Shown: positions 45,412 to 58,053, counted from the first letter of the stretch. The stretch: DNA of 64,000 nucleotides from Rhizoctonia solani (GCF_016906535.1 NC_057372.1:911501-975500), one strand, 5' to 3'. Made by a program: numbers and translations. The notes: a model not told the origin generated them from the letters alone.

Positions 45412-46633
45412 ATGTCTTCGAATATGCTGCGAGGCCGAAGTATACCTCCTCCCCCAAGGGTCCCGCCGCTGCGGTCCCAGACCGAGTTGACAGAGCCGCT
45501 CAATAGCCAGCAGCCTGGGGCTAGTCTTGGAGCTTACGAGACTCGGCAGCGTGTGTACTTCCCTAATTACTGCATATTGGCCGAGTTGTGACCAGTTGCT
45601 TTTAGGAACCCAATTGGTGGTCGACGGTTTTTCGAATCTGGCGCTTCTGGTATCTTCCATCGCGTTGACCTGATGTTCCTCTGACTTACAACTGGCGATC
45701 TGTGCAATAGGCCATCTTGTTCAGTGGTGTCCAGGCCCAATTCATCTCCTCTACCAGTACCGATAATTCGAATGCCGCAGCTAGGGCAACTAACGCTGTC
45801 TTGTTTGGAGGGCTGATCCTTTCGGTTTGCAGTGCTCTGCTTGCCACTCGTAAGATCATTCCTTGAGTTTATTTTCGTGGTGATACCAACATAGGTGTCT
45901 TGTCGCCAGTCTCCGGCCGGTGGTTCTCGATTCTGCGCGAAGATGATTCGGAATTCCTATCGAGCCATTGGCTCGCAGCCGAGTCCAGACAGAAAGGTGT
46001 ACCCGTCCGAGAGTATCTCAAGTTTCAGAGGGATGCGTGGTTGAGCAAGCTTCCAATTCACCTTCAGCAATCTTACTCTCAACCGCTTAGTCCTGATGGA
46101 GCTAAGAGTGAGAGTGGCTCTCTGTGGCGCAATGCAATGACGAGTTCGCCCGTCCAAGAATTAAATGACATGGAGGGAGGTGTTTTGGGTCAAAAACATG
46201 CACCGACGTCCAAGATGGCTCCTAATCCAAGAGAACGAGATGTGCAATTCGTCATTAACATGATAGACGAGGAGATGAGCGGAGACACTACTCTTCGTGA
46301 GGTTATCGTAAGCAAAATATTGCTATGTGGTAAGCTTCCAGGATCATAGGGACAAGGCATACATTAACGCGTTGAGAATATCCAGCGGTGGGCATTTGCT
46401 GCGCTGCGTTTGCACTTTTTGCTGTTGGCATCATGTTGCTCGTCTGGAATACACAACCGTAGGTCGAGCAACCCGCAGATATGTTCCGTGCTTACAGGTT
46501 ATTCAGATTCGATGTCGCGCTATCAACGACAATACTTCTTGGGCTTAACTTAATTATAATGCCTGGGTTCTTCCTGAAACACCGGCACAAGCGCGTCATT
46601 AGTCAGCTCTCTTTGGGGAGGGCTGCGTGGTAG
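45412..46633 (+). CDS. Fungal multi-pass membrane protein of unknown function
   Basis: Not a characterised family to me, although the pattern is common in Agaricomycetes. After splicing: MSSNMLRGRSIPPPPRVPPL (Pro-rich cytosolic lead), TQLVVDGFSNLALLAILFSG, VQAQFISSTSTDNSNAAARA, a membrane segment NAVLFGGLILSVCSALLATR, a loop beginning RVLSPVSGRWFSILREDDSE with a long hydrophilic part (WLSKLPIHLQQSYSQPL), then ILLCAVGICCAAFALFAVGI and a last membrane segment FDVALSTTILLGLNLIIMPG before a basic tail (FFLKHRHKRVISQLSL) stopping at 46633. Introns about 45550-45604, 45649-45710, 45852-45893, 46331-46385 and 46461-46498. Four predicted membrane helices with a large loop between helices 2 and 3. No neighbour suggests a function. 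Confidence 0.7.
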
Positions 46634-46868
46634 CCTTAGCCACGCACGTATTTATCAAAATTTCTACTATGTGTATCGTCATGTTGAAACACAAACAGTT
46701 TTCTTATGAATTGCAAACAAGATGACCAAGTCCATTGTGTTGTCTAGTCTTACAAGTAACAGTAATCTAGGGGGAAATCGTCTGACTGTAATCCAGACAG
46801 CTCAAACTATTAGTAATATATACACACAACAGGGTACATGTATCCATACACGGGATAAATTGAAAGAC

Positions 46869-48623
46869 TCAATTCGAGCGGGCAGCAGCCATCTTCTTGC
46901 GACGCTTTGCTTCTTCTCGACGACGTTCTTCGGCCTCGGCCTCGGCGTCCTCCTGTTTCGCAATACGCGCACTAAGTTAAAAGTTAAACAGTCGGCAACC
47001 ATACGCAGTATATTTGTTTATAAAAGAATAAGTACCTTTGCTTCTCCTCACGTTCAAGGTCCCGACCAGTGGCCTCCATGTCGTCCTCGTCATCACTGAC
47101 GACATCCCGACTAAGGTATTCGGTGCGAGATTTACCAGGGTTAATGATGCTCCAAATATCAAATCCTGATCCTCTCCCACCAGCGGCAGGAGCCTTGCGA
47201 GAAGCACGACGCCTACGTTCGCGTTCCTCTTCTTCGGAATCATAGGAATCGGATTCCGACTCATAAGAGCGTCGGCGCTTTGCAGGTAGAGAAGTGGCAG
47301 GTTTGGAGGTGGCAATGGGCGCTGCGGGGCGCGGGCGGGCCGGGGCTGCCGAGGTAGGAGTGGGAGCAGCCTGACTAGTAGGCGGATTGCCGGTCGTTTT
47401 CACCGTCACCTTGTACTCCTTCGGTGCCGAAGATTTAGTTCCGCCAGAGAGGAGAGTGCTGGGTTTGGTAGCAATGACAATTGGCGCCGGTTTAGGGGGA
47501 GCGGTAGGGGTGGGCGCAGAACGTTTCGGCTGTTGGGGTGGAGCTTGGACTGAACCAGAGCGCGAACGGTCTTTACCGCGCTCACGTTCTCGTTCTCTTT
47601 CCCTCTCCTTCTCGCGTTCCTTTTCTCTGGCTTTGCGCTCACGCTCCCTTGCTTCATCGGCCAGCCTCTCTTTCTCTTGTCGTTTCCTTTCCTTCTCCTC
47701 CTTCTCCTGCCTTTCTCTCTCTCTCTCTCGCTCCTTATCCTTTTTGGTGGAAAACCAGTCGGTAAATTTCTCGGCCTCGATTCCGGTCATGACTTTCTTG
47801 GGTTCTGCGCCCCCACACTTCTCTCGTAGATCTCGAGTAATCTCGTCGATTGACCGCGGGTCGCGCTTCTGAGTGTTGAGCTTGATGAGGCCGGTTTGGG
47901 AGGCAGCAAGCCGGGCGCGTACTGACATAGAGCCACTGGCAGACGCCGGGACCCTGAGCCCGCCTCGACGTTGACAGCACCGCCAGGCAATAACGCACCA
48001 GCCTTCCGCTTCTTGGCAGCGTACTTGGAGCGAGAGGCTGGATCATCCCATGATGCATTTTGGCGAGCACGTTTCTCCTCGCGGGTGAGGCCCATAGCCC
48101 CAGTCGCAACTGCATTGTAACCAGAGCCTCCGGATGTTGATGCCTGAAATTGAATCAAATTGAACATGACGATAGTTAGTAGGCAACAAATACCTGGATT
48201 TTGCTCAAACATACCTTTGAGCGAGAGTTTTCACCTCCGCTGGTTGCCTTTGCCCTTGATGCACTAGCTGCAGACTTGCCTGCCAACATGGCTCGTCCCT
48301 CGCGCTCTCGCTTCTCATCAAGTTCTCTTTCTCGTTTCGCCGCGAGTTCTGCCTCTTGTTCAGCACGTTGTTTAGCCTTCTGCTCCTCGTCGAATCGGCG
48401 CTTAAGTCTTTCTTTTGCGGCCTCTCGTTCCCTGGCCTCACGGGCTGCGGCCTCAGCTCTTGCCGCCGCCTGCTGAGCCTCACGCTTCGCCACAGCTGCC
48501 GCAAGCTCTTGTGCTGCATCGTTGTTCTGGGACTTTGAGAGTTTAATAAGGCTAGCAAACTGAGTCGGTGCAAATGAGTCAACAGTCACAAGAAGCAACA
48601 CTCAGGCGACTAACGCTAGTCAT
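46869..48623 (-). CDS. spt2: SPT2 histone chaperone
   Basis: Spt2 binds H3-H4 and acts behind RNA polymerase. ATG 48623: MTS, intron, FASLIKLSKSQNNDAAQEL, a long Ala/Glu/Arg coiled coil, STSGGSGYNAVATGAMGLTR (nucleotide positions about 48146-48050), VRARLAASQTGLIKLNTQKR, SIDEITRDLREKCG, an extended Arg/Glu run, a Pro/Thr-rich stretch, and the conserved C-terminal SPT2 domain: FDIWSIINPGKSRTEYLSRD, SDDEDDMEATGRDLEREEKQ, ending in a basic helix (ERRREEAKRRKKMAAARSN) at 46869. A -1 slip is needed at 47952-47954 (minus-strand GGG where GGGG keeps GVPASASGSMSVRAR in frame), a likely homopolymer error. Arranged divergently with arp3, 238 bp between starts. Confidence 0.88.
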
Positions 48624-48861
48624 GATGTAGCCTTTCGAATCCAAGTAAATTCTTGTGGCTAACAGGTGCCCTCGACTATGTCAATCAATACGAATGGTAT
48701 AGTGGTATAAGAGAATAAGCCAAGAACGCAGAGTTTAAAAGAAAGACAGCGTGCGGTGGTGGATCAGTGCAAGTGCTTAGGGGTGGCTGTGCGAGGACAA
48801 ATAATCCCACACTCATCCGTCCGACAACGTCAGACCGAGACCACAATCAACCAAGTCCAAT
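48624..48861. promoter_or_regulatory. Divergent promoter spt2/arp3
   Basis: 238 bp between the two start codons. Pyrimidine-rich sequence lies just before the arp3 ATG. No specific factor site is claimed. Confidence 0.5.
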
Positions 48862-50702
48862 ATGGCCCTCCTCGCACCTATCATCAGCGATAACGGAAGC
48901 GGATATTCAAAGCTTGGGTATGTTTGCCTTGAACCACAGACGGATTTAATTTAATTCGCGAGACAGGTTTGCGGGTAATTCAGACCCATCCTTGTAAGTA
49001 CCTCTGTGCCCTTCAGCCTGGTTATCCCTAAGCGCGATCCAGCGTATTTCCGACAGCAATTGCTACGCGTGAGCATGCCTCCACCACTGCTCAGTCCACG
49101 TCTCGCGGGCCTCCAGTGGCAGCAAAGCCCGGTCATCTCGCGTCCAAGCGCGGTATCGAGGATCTGGATTTCTTCATCGGCGATGAAGCCATTGCCAACT
49201 CCAAGACCTACGGTGTGCACTACCCAATTAGGCATGGAATGATTGAGAACTGGGATCATATGGAACGCTACTGGGAGCAAAGTATCTTTAAGTATCTACG
49301 CGCTGAACCTGAAGACCACTACTTCCTATTGGTAAGTAATCTAAGACGTCATACGCTAGTCGACTACACTCACGCGACGCGTATCGCCACAGACCGAACC
49401 TCCCCTTAACGCGCCCGAGAACCGTGAACAAACGGCCGAGATCTTCTTTGAGTCATTCAACGTTCAAGGCCTTTACATCGCAGTCCAAGCTGTACTCGCT
49501 CTGGCAGCTTCATGGAGTTCGAATAAGAGCATGGATCGCACCTTGACCGGAACTGTCATTGATTCTGGTGACGGTGTGACTCACGTTATTCCGGTGGTAA
49601 GCGTGTTATGTTAGACTCAAGGACCGGTCTGAGGCTGTTTCCACAGGCAGAGGGCTATGTCATTGGTTCAGCTATCAAACATATCCCTATTGCCGGACGC
49701 GATATTACCAGTTTCGTTCAGACACTTCTTCGTGAGCGTGGAGAAACAGCCTCGATTCCTCCGGAAGACCAGCTCCGCGTCGCTCAGAAAATCAAGGAAG
49801 ACTATAGGTGTGTAGTATTTGCCCATTACTCACTTGCCTCAACTGAATTATCTCAGCTACGTATGCCAGGACATTGTGAAAGAATTCCGCAAGTATGATG
49901 CCGATCCCTACAAGTATTTTGCTCGATTCGAAGGTGAACATAGTGTAACTGGCAGGGTGAGCAATACATTCATCTTTCAATCGCAAGAGCCTCATCATAC
50001 CTGTCAACCAGCAATACAGCATTGACGTTGGATTCGAACGCTTCCTTGCCCCCGAGATCTTCTTCAACCCAGAAATTGCATCTAGTGACTTTCTTACGCC
50101 ACTTCCAGAAGTTGTCGATGGGGTCATTCAACAGTCGCCTATCGATGTACGAAGGGGCCTGTACAAGGTTAACATTTACATCATAGTTATGTTTAAGCTA
50201 CTCACCCAGTAGCAGAACATCGTGCTTTCTGGTGGCTCTACCATGTTCGAGCACTTCGGCCAACGGTTGAAGCGCGACTTGAAGCAACTTGTAGATCGTC
50301 GCATTAGTGCTAGTGAAGTTGCCAGTGGATCTTTGCAACGCGTGAGCATACACTTTGCCATATGCCTGGACCTGGGCTCATGTTCTCACAACAGTCATCT
50401 GGCATGGAAGTCAACGTTATTTCGCACAAGAGACAACGGTAAATACGATTTCTCCGAGTTTTTCGTGACCTTGACCCTGACTTTTGTGTTTCTTACAGCT
50501 ATGCTGTTTGGTATGGTGGTTCTCTGCTCGCATCATTGGTGAGTTTTTGGACAATGCAAACGATCTGTCCCATACGCTGGCCACTTTGCTCACATGCATT
50601 ACTTAGCCCGACTTCTACAACTCGTGCCACACTAAGGCCCAATACGAGGAAATCGGCCCCAGCATTGCTCGTCGGTACCAGATCTTTGGCAGTGTTAACT
50701 AA
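48862..50702 (+). CDS. arp3: Actin-related protein 3 (Arp2/3 complex)
   Basis: Subunit of the Arp2/3 complex that nucleates branched actin at endocytic patches. Reads [19 protein letters not shown] / FAGNSDPSF / [64 protein letters not shown]-type loop ([10 protein letters not shown]), [17 protein letters not shown] (nucleotide-binding loop), [40 protein letters not shown], and [10 protein letters not shown] ... QIFGSVN, stop 50700-50702. Ten or so exons, including a 27-nt exon 48967-48993. The acceptor giving SF-VFPT is at about 49045 (GATCCAG), not the nearer CAG. Full length, no frame break found. Confidence 0.95.
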
Positions 50703-52355
50703 ACGACCGAATCACAATATCTTAATATATATGTTTGTTAGACGAATGACAAGCGTGTATGCGAATAGGTGCATAAAAACAAATTCATCTATCTCCATCC
50801 TTTCTCTCACGGATCTTGATAACCGCCAGACGGCTTTGGAGTCCGGTTTGGACCTATCCTTTTATTGATAACCCACACAGCGGAAATGTTGCGGAGCCGG
50901 CCAATTCGGTAACTCAGTGCTTGGCAACAACTGGTGCTATTTGCCAATCTCTCGGATAATAAGATTCATATTGGACGATCCTCTCCACGTTCCTCGTAGA
51001 TAAACTTAATTGCGGCGTTCATCCGGCGGTTGGGGATGCAAATCACAAAAATACCGCAGTGGCAAAGAACATCCACGACCTTGTTGACACTTTTTATGCA
51101 GTCCATGTCGCACAGCGTACTCAGTCTCCAGGACAGAATACGGTGATCGACGTGTGATATCGCGATCCCCCAAGTCTTAGAAGAACGGTCGTTCTTGCAG
51201 AATGCAGTATAGCCGAGATTCATGGGATCCCGTGGATCGAGTTTCGAAGAATCAACCTTCTGATATGCGATGTATTGTGCACTGCTTTTTCAGCCGCTTT
51301 TCAACTTTTGACAGAGAACAGTTGTGTTAAGACGATCCGAGGGCTTGCTTCTAGATATGTTAAGCATCGTATTCAAAGGCTTCTTAGGTGAAAATGATAA
51401 ATAATAGTGGATAAAGCCTTCCTTGCAGCCACGGTTCGACTAGAAGACGAGTTCCATTTCGTGTACTTCGGGGGATGATAGATTAAATACATGTGACTTT
51501 AATGGGCATATAACAGAATACGGCGACGTCACTTGGTGATCATGTGTTGAGTGAACCTGAATGTATTTGAGCGGAACGGCCAACGCATACACCTACCCCC
51601 AAACTTTCCCTCTCCCTTCTTGCTCATCCACATCGAACGCAATGCATAGTGATTAACTTAAGCTACTCCGCAGCATTCCTTCAGCAGCGCACACCTAAAA
51701 CATGTAGCCAATCTCGACTACCGAGTTTCCAGTATAAATACTGCTCATCTTTGTACCAGAATGGGGAATACAAAGTGACTCCTATCGCTTAATTAGCACC
51801 GAGTCGCCGCGTGGCTATGGGCGTCAATCCTGAATAGGAATCAGAAGTGATCGAGAAGATCGGAGTCTGATTTTTTGAACCTATCATCAAGAAAGAAGGC
51901 TAGCTCACATGTCAAGGCAGTGGCTCAAAGTACTAAATTAGCTGTGGGGGCAGGAGTACACAATCGAATTGCTTTACATCATGTTGACAAGTATACAATG
52001 AGATACAGATGAATCGCCAGAGCGTGTACATGTGCGTCCATTTACGTCAACTTAAATACAGCCGTTCCAAGGTAAACAGACAATCAAAACAAAACGGAAA
52101 TGTGCTAAGGCCAGGATGTGCGTATATAACAGCGAGCTGTGGCGAGAGCAAGCAAGTGTACAATAGCCTAATCATTTCCGTGAGATTTCAGCAAAGGTAT
52201 TATCATCTTTGGCGAGAGCCGAACAATGATGCCCAAGATAAACAAAAGACAAAAATGTACAAGCCTGGGATAGCTCAAGTCAATTTTCAACACGAGGTGG
52301 GACCGGCCACCGAGGATGCGCGCGATTCACAACTACCCGCTTCGTAGGCTGAGCA
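50703..52355. other. Intergenic, convergent
   Basis: 1.65 kb between arp3 and the second zinc-cluster gene. It holds one 85-codon minus-strand ORF listed separately; otherwise no recognised feature. Confidence 0.5.
50966..51223 (-). CDS. Small hypothetical ORF
   Basis: 85 codons from an ATG at 51223, open further upstream to about 51290. It has MNLGYTAFCKNDRSSKTWGI and a Cys-containing hydrophobic stretch (VDVLCHCGIFVICIPNRR). No family recognised and no introns. Its codon use is balanced and it sits alone in a long intergenic region. It may be a remnant of a larger gene or a chance ORF. Confidence 0.25.
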   Translation of the reverse strand: MNLGYTAFCKNDRSSKTWGIAISHVDHRILSWRLSTLCDMDCIKSVNKVVDVLCHCGIFVICIPNRRMNAAIKFIYEERGEDRPI

Positions 52356-54401
52356 CTAGACAAGCAGAACGTTTTGTTCACGCATTTTCTCGACCCAGTG
52401 ATCTGGCGAGATGCCTCCCTCTTGCGATTATTATAGGTTTCGTCCATGATTTCTGTGATTCGTGAGTTGAGTGAGTATGGAGGAATATTGTGAGAATCAA
52501 TGCGAGATAGCGCTCACCGAACGCAGCCTGTAGCGCACTGTCTCCACCTTCGGTCCTGATGAGTTCTTTCATCATCATGGAACAGTTGCTCCATCGATTG
52601 GCATCCTTCGTATGACAGCCCGCTAGAAAAATCCAAAAAGCGAATTCACGCTGGGACGTTTTGCTCACTGCATCGCACACGCTCGAACGGAATCTTGAAC
52701 TGCAGGGTTGATTGTGCCTCTACTTGCGACCGTCTCGAGATAGAGATTAATTCCAATAGTATGAACGTGAGCTGCGGAAATGGACTCCAGATCGTCGGTC
52801 GGGACGACTAGATTCTCTCGGAATTGTTGCATCCTAGCTTGTGCCTGTGCCAGATGTGATGGGTTTGCGGCCAGTGCAATCACCTCTACAAATGTACTCG
52901 TAACCTTGTTTGAGCAAGCAAGGACGGCAGGCTCCTCGGAGTCAAGTATGCGTCGGTAGATATCGATATGAACCGGCACCTGTTTGCGGGTAGCTGTCGC
53001 GATGAGCTCTGCCCATAATCCATGACGAAGAACACGCCGATCATCTTCTCCGAGGCTGGAAACTCTCGCAGAAGGAAGCGAGAACTGATTGCGTATCCAG
53101 TCGATCACGAAATCTAGACAATCGCCCCAGTCACCGAAATGCCCTTGGCGGAGGGTTACTTGCATCATTAGCAATGAAGTGACTGCACGCGAGAGTGGTC
53201 TATCATAACCAGACCTCAGGAGACGTTGCTTTGCGCGCTGTCGCATTTGACGTAAATCTTCAGTTCCAGTGGAAGTACCAGCCAAAAAGTCATTGTGTGT
53301 GAGAAGGTGCTCCGAGCTGTGGTTCAGCACTTCAAGAACCGCTCCAACGCCTTCTGGATCGCCAGCAGCCAAGGGAAGCAAGGCAGTAAACGTCTGCCAA
53401 ATGGGACGTGTGTCGACCAATTCGGAGGAAGCGGGATATTCATACTGAGCCGAGGTAACTTGTAGCATATTTGGATCCAACTGGCATGGATCCAGGACGG
53501 GGGAGAGCGTTATGGAGTGTTCATTATAATGCATAGGGCCAGACACTACTATACAAAATCAAAGCGAAGGCGACATAAGATACACATACGAAATTAGTCC
53601 ATGTTACAATCACATACAAGACAAGGTATCCAGCGTTGGAAAAGGGCTATATTGCGTCCCCTGTAGTGACATCATACTGGGGCATTGGTCGTCCGTATAT
53701 CCGTAAAAATCTAAGGTCGGCGACGACCAATTGACTTCAGCGGAAAGATCAGGCATCCAAGCAGGCTGGGTCTCAGTAATAGCTAACGCGGGGTTGAGTT
53801 GAACCGTCTCTTATCTACGAAGTGGTGATCACTCACAGGGAAGAGCTGTCATTGCGTGTAAAGGAGAGTGGTATTCGATCTTCTGCTCCACAGGAGATAC
53901 GGGATCCGAGTAATAATCGGATTCGGTATCGGTATGAACAGATTCAGAATGTTCTCGGGGTGAGCCTGAGGACTCCTTCAAGTGTTGAAGCCCGAGAAAT
54001 GCTTGATCGGGGCTACGAGTCGAGGATCTCGCACCATTGTCAGCCAGGAAATGCTTAATCTGACGCTTGTATTCGTCCACACGAGCACCCTGAACGTACA
54101 ATGAGTACATAAAGCAGGAGGTGACGATAACCCAAATTACCTTGAGCCACTCAGGTCTCTTGTTGCTGTATCCCAAGCATTCAATGTGCAGCCGTGAGCA
54201 GGTCTCACAGCCACCGCCGAATTCGCGAGATTCATCGCACTTTCTAGATTGAGAGCCTTAGAAATACGATGCGCGCTCAAGGATCCGAAAAACCTACTTG
54301 CGACGGATCCGACATGTCAAACAACCTTGTTTAGTACGGATTCGCTTTGCCGGGGCACTGTGGGCCGGTCGACCAGAGCGGGTACGCCTAGAGGTGGCCA
54401 T
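52356..54401 (-). CDS. Zn2Cys6 transcription factor (second)
   Basis: Nuclear regulator. ATG 54401: MATSRRTRSGRPAHSAPAKR, then the zinc cluster GCLTCRIRRKKCDESREFGG-GCETCSRLHIECLGY (CX2CX6CX9CX2CX6C) and KRPEWLK, a cluster type common in Agaricomycetes. An intron (about 54238-54294) splits the cluster within RRK/KC. A disordered Ser-rich linker follows, then the activation/regulatory domain with PIWQTFTALLPLAAGDPEGV, RAVTSLLMMQVTLRQGHFGD, HGLWAELIATATRKQVPVHI, and MDETYNNRKREASR. A -1 slip at 52404-52406 (CC where CCC fits) leads into PDHWVEKMREQNVLLV and the stop at 52356; unslipped, a longer unlikely tail results. Introns about 53553-53618, 52622-52665 and 52454-52517. Target genes cannot be inferred. 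Confidence 0.82.
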
Positions 54402-55533
54402 GATAAAGTGGGGGAGAGGGTAGCTCAGAGGGGAGATGAAGGATGAAGGATGATCTTTGGGCGTAGGCCCGGGAACAGGCTATATACCAAATTATTGTAT
54501 CGAGATCAATAGATGGGGTCAGAAAAGCCGACTGGAGCGAACGACCGAATCCTTACCGTATAAAGACATAGATGACACCTGTCATCTCAGGCACGCTTTG
54601 CTTTACTGGTATCCAGAGCCCGGTTCGTCTAACAAGGGTCGAGGAGGTTGGAGTGTAACGTTGGAAATTCGCCACGCGATAAGGAGCTTTCCAATGTGCG
54701 CGAAGCCAGGAAAACCCCCTCCAGTGTTGAAAGACGCAATGCGATGAATGGATGGAGAGCAAAAAGGGACACGTGGTGTCACGGTGGTGAACTGCACCCT
54801 TTTGAGCCGGTCGATATACGCGATGAGGCAAGGCGCGCATAAACAAACTCATCGGGCGAAAGGGATTGACCGAGCGGAAGCATCTTAATTTGGACAGATG
54901 AATAGCCCCCAGTGCCCAGACTCTCCGGTCGTTGAAAATCCTCGCCCTGGCCTCAGTAAAAAAAAAAAGACTTGCAACAGCTAGTCCACTCTACTATCGG
55001 ATGTGTGGCAAGCCGTCGGCCTGTGCCTTGAACGTGGCGGGAGTGTATTCATCCTAGTTACCAGAAGAGATCGGCTATGCTGAATGTACCAAGTATCCCA
55101 AGGCAACTCGGCTGTCCAGCCTTACTTGGAAAGTATACCGCTTGGGATACCTTGTTCGGTTGCATTAACGCTCTTTACGTCGATATGCTTACACTTGGGA
55201 TGATTTTCAAGGATACTCAACTTCAACATGTCGTACCTGTCTCAATTTGAGCCAATCTTCTTACTCAACCGCAGCGACATAATGAAAATCTTAAATAAAT
55301 AAAGATGTCTTGAACAGTCAATTCAGGAAGGAGTTTTGTAGCTATGGGTGACCTACGATTGTGGGGTCGATGCGAGGTACTTCAAGGCGTTGATAGACAA
55401 ATCATGCTGTTTTGAGTAAGGTGTCGGCCATACGTCCAAATCCGACTTTATTCAATCCAACAATTTTATCGGTATGTCTATTCTGTACTCTACATTCCCC
55501 ACCGACATAAATCGGCGATGGTTAAGTAGGGGC
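54402..55533. other. Intergenic
   Basis: Upstream of the zinc-cluster gene and downstream of the acyl-CoA-binding gene. An A-rich run of about a dozen bases lies at 54959-54969. No recognised feature. Confidence 0.5.
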
Positions 55534-56124
55534 CTAGGCGCTCTCGATTTCACCAGCCCATTTCTTCGCCTCCTCAGAGTCCGACTGCTTCAGAATCTAT
55601 AACATTCCATGTGATTGGCTGAATAGGTTCTAAGCGGTACACATAGGTACTTACCTTAAGCAACCTATCGACATATTCTTTCTGGGCGTCCTCTTTTGGT
55701 GTGCCCTTGACGGAGTTCCAGGCATCCCTGAGAGTTACATAAATGGAAATCGTTCAAATAATTAGACCCATCCACTCACCACTTGGCTTTTCCAGTGAAA
55801 TCGAGCAACCCTGGACGTTCCGTGTTTACATCACCAATAGTGCCTAGTCGCATAGGGCGTGAGTCATCGTAGTAAACCCACCACAAACGACAGGCTACCT
55901 TGTTTGTATAGCGAATAAAACTGTGTTTAGATGGGGTAGGTTGTTATCAACACGAATAGCATAAGATGCGAGGCTCACCTTCAGCTGATCGTCCTGAGTC
56001 GGTTTAATGGGGCCATCCTTTGGCAAGCTCTACATGGTCTTGATTTTTGCGATCGGTACTCGTTATAGTCCGGATCACTTACCTGGACGACTGAGGCGGC
56101 CTTGTCAAACTTGGCTTGAGACAT
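55534..56124 (-). CDS. acb1: Acyl-CoA-binding protein (ACBP)
   Basis: Small cytosolic protein that binds medium- and long-chain acyl-CoA esters. Spliced product: [104 protein letters not shown]. The ACBP signature (FY.LYKQ.T.GD.N..RPG..D..GKAKW.AW) is complete, with the ligand-binding Tyr and Lys residues present. About 104 residues, standard length. Five introns, one between KQ and the GTIGD motif (donor GTAGCC, about 55844-55899). The start ATG is at 56124 and the stop at 55534. Confidence 0.93.
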
Positions 56125-56512
56125 GATTATGAACTACTTGTTGACGATGATGGTTCGTGATGAAGTAGTGACGCCAGGAGCTAAAGCTCTCAAGTGACCG
56201 GCCAAACAAATCAAAACAGATGGTCAACTGCCCCTAGAACGGGATATGCCTGCATTACTATCTGCCCAGAATTCATATAAAATAAATTATGCTAACCGAT
56301 TCAGATACCTTGCTGGACACAGCCGAATATGCGTTTGCATATATACGTTCAAACTTATGCAGATCATGATGATGTGTGATTTGACCCTGTACTTTGGCTG
56401 TGTTATGCCTGTGCCACATCCTGTGCTGAGCAACGACCGTTGGTTCGTCGCGCCCGTTGGTTTCCTCGACTACCTCCACGACTTGATATTCTCATCTGTC
56501 TAGGTCGACGCA
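56125..56512. other. Divergent intergenic region
   Basis: 388 bp promoter region between the ACBP gene (minus) and the PH-domain gene (plus). Nothing further recognised. Confidence 0.5.
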
Positions 56513-58053
56513 ATGGATTCAGGTGAGTAAAAGTTAGCTGAAACACACTTGGCGCTTGTTGAATGATGTGATTACCCAAGTCGCGCCTCCTTCCCAGCAA
56601 GAGATCCAACGCAAGTTGTCTATGCATTCCCCCACTGGCCCAGTCCCGATATCCAAGCGCAACTCTATGGTGAGCTTCATGCACAGCTCAAATATTCAGA
56701 TAAATTCTAATGTTTACCAGCGTCAAACGTCAGCGCTCTCTGGGACCGAATCCGACTCTGATGCGGGGGGTGCACTAGCCAGTAGCTTTTCGCCAAGTGT
56801 AACAAGTCAGGGTATCACTTCAGAGTTCTCAACTTCGCTGCAACCATTATCCGCTATCGCCGAGAGACGCAACCCAAGTGGAGAAGAGACAGACGAAGAT
56901 GACGATGAAGAGGATGGCCGTATTTTCCCCACTCGTGTTCCCGCAGAGAAGGAAGTCAAGGACGAAGCAGTGATTAAGAGTGGATTCTTGTGTAAGAAAG
57001 GAGAACGTCGCAAGGTGAGGCTCGTCATCCGGATAAACATGACCGATCTGAATAGTATACTGAAATTATGTTAGACATGGAAGAAGCGCTGGTTCGTTCT
57101 CCGTACAGCCAAGATTAGTCTATACAAGAATGAACAGGAGTACAAGCTTCTTCGACTTGTTGACCTAAACGACGTTCACTCAGTCGCACCGTGTGAATTA
57201 AAGAGACACTCGAACACATTCGCTGTCGTTACTCCTGCGCGAACCTACTACCTACAAGCCGAAAACGCAGCCGAGTGTGAATCATGGGTTCACGCAATGA
57301 ACGACGCCAGAGTTCGGCTCAAAGAGATGGGCACGGAAACCCCGGTCCCTCAGACACCTCCATCTGGCCCGGCGATCACGATTCCCACCGTCACTCAGTC
57401 ACCAACCCAAGCACCTCATGCTAGTTCCAGTGTTCCACATCAAGTTCCCGCGTCTCCACTTCAACACACCATGTCAAGTTCTGATTCTGAACCTGAAGAT
57501 GAAGGAGTGGCTCTCCAACCCGTCGATCCCAAGCAGATCGTCTTACAAGGCTACTTGATGAAGTGTGGGACCCATATGAAGAACTGGAGAAAGCGATACT
57601 TTATTCTTACACCTGAGACACTAAAGTATGGGAAAAGTCATATGGTAAGCATCACCCTACCTGAATTTGATTGATACTAAAATCTACAATCAGAATACAA
57701 AAGGGATGAGGGCGGTCCAGGTTACACAAATTTTGGATGCTATCGAAACTACCGCTTCGAAATCAGCCCCATCTGCGTCACCGACTACCACTAATGGTGA
57801 CAAGGAACATATATTTAAGATTATAACCCCCAAGAAGTCGTTCATGCTCTGTGCGCCCAGCGAAGAAGAGGAAATCAAATGGCTTAGTGCAGTCCGCGCG
57901 CTGATCGCTCGTCGAGCTGCAGCTGCTGCAGGTTCCCCATCCCACGAAGAGGACACCAGCCGGACACGCGCCAAGAGTATCAGCACTCGAAGCATTGCAG
58001 AAGTTGTTGGATCCCCACTTCCCGCATCGAGTTCCCCAGTTGCCACCAGATGA
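56513..58053 (+). CDS. Protein with two pleckstrin-homology domains
   Basis: Likely a peripheral membrane adaptor binding phosphoinositides. ATG 56513 gives MDS, then (after an intron ending about 56580) VAPPSQQEIQRKLSMHSPT, a Ser/Thr/acidic linker, PH domain 1 (VIKSGFLCKKGERRK / TWKKRWFVLRTAKISLYKNE, LLRLVDLNDVHSVAPCELKR, YYLQAENAAECESWVHAMND), a Pro/Thr-rich linker, and PH domain 2 (VLQGYLMKCGTHMKNWRKRY, FILTPETLKY, HIFKIITPKKSFMLCAPSEE, EIKWLSAVRALIARR). Each PH has the terminal-helix Trp and a basic K-x(n)-K-x-R-type beta1-beta2 patch. It ends ...SSSPVATR at 58053. Introns about 56524-56580, 56671-56721, 57015-57074 and 57643-57693. Resembles basidiomycete homologues of TAPP/PLEKHA-like proteins; lipid specificity is unknown. 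Confidence 0.82.

Noticed and set aside
47387..47872. Plus-strand Ser/Leu/Arg-rich ORF of 161 codons opposite SPT2
   Set aside because: Shadow of the Arg/Glu/Lys repeats of SPT2; no independent start context or family.
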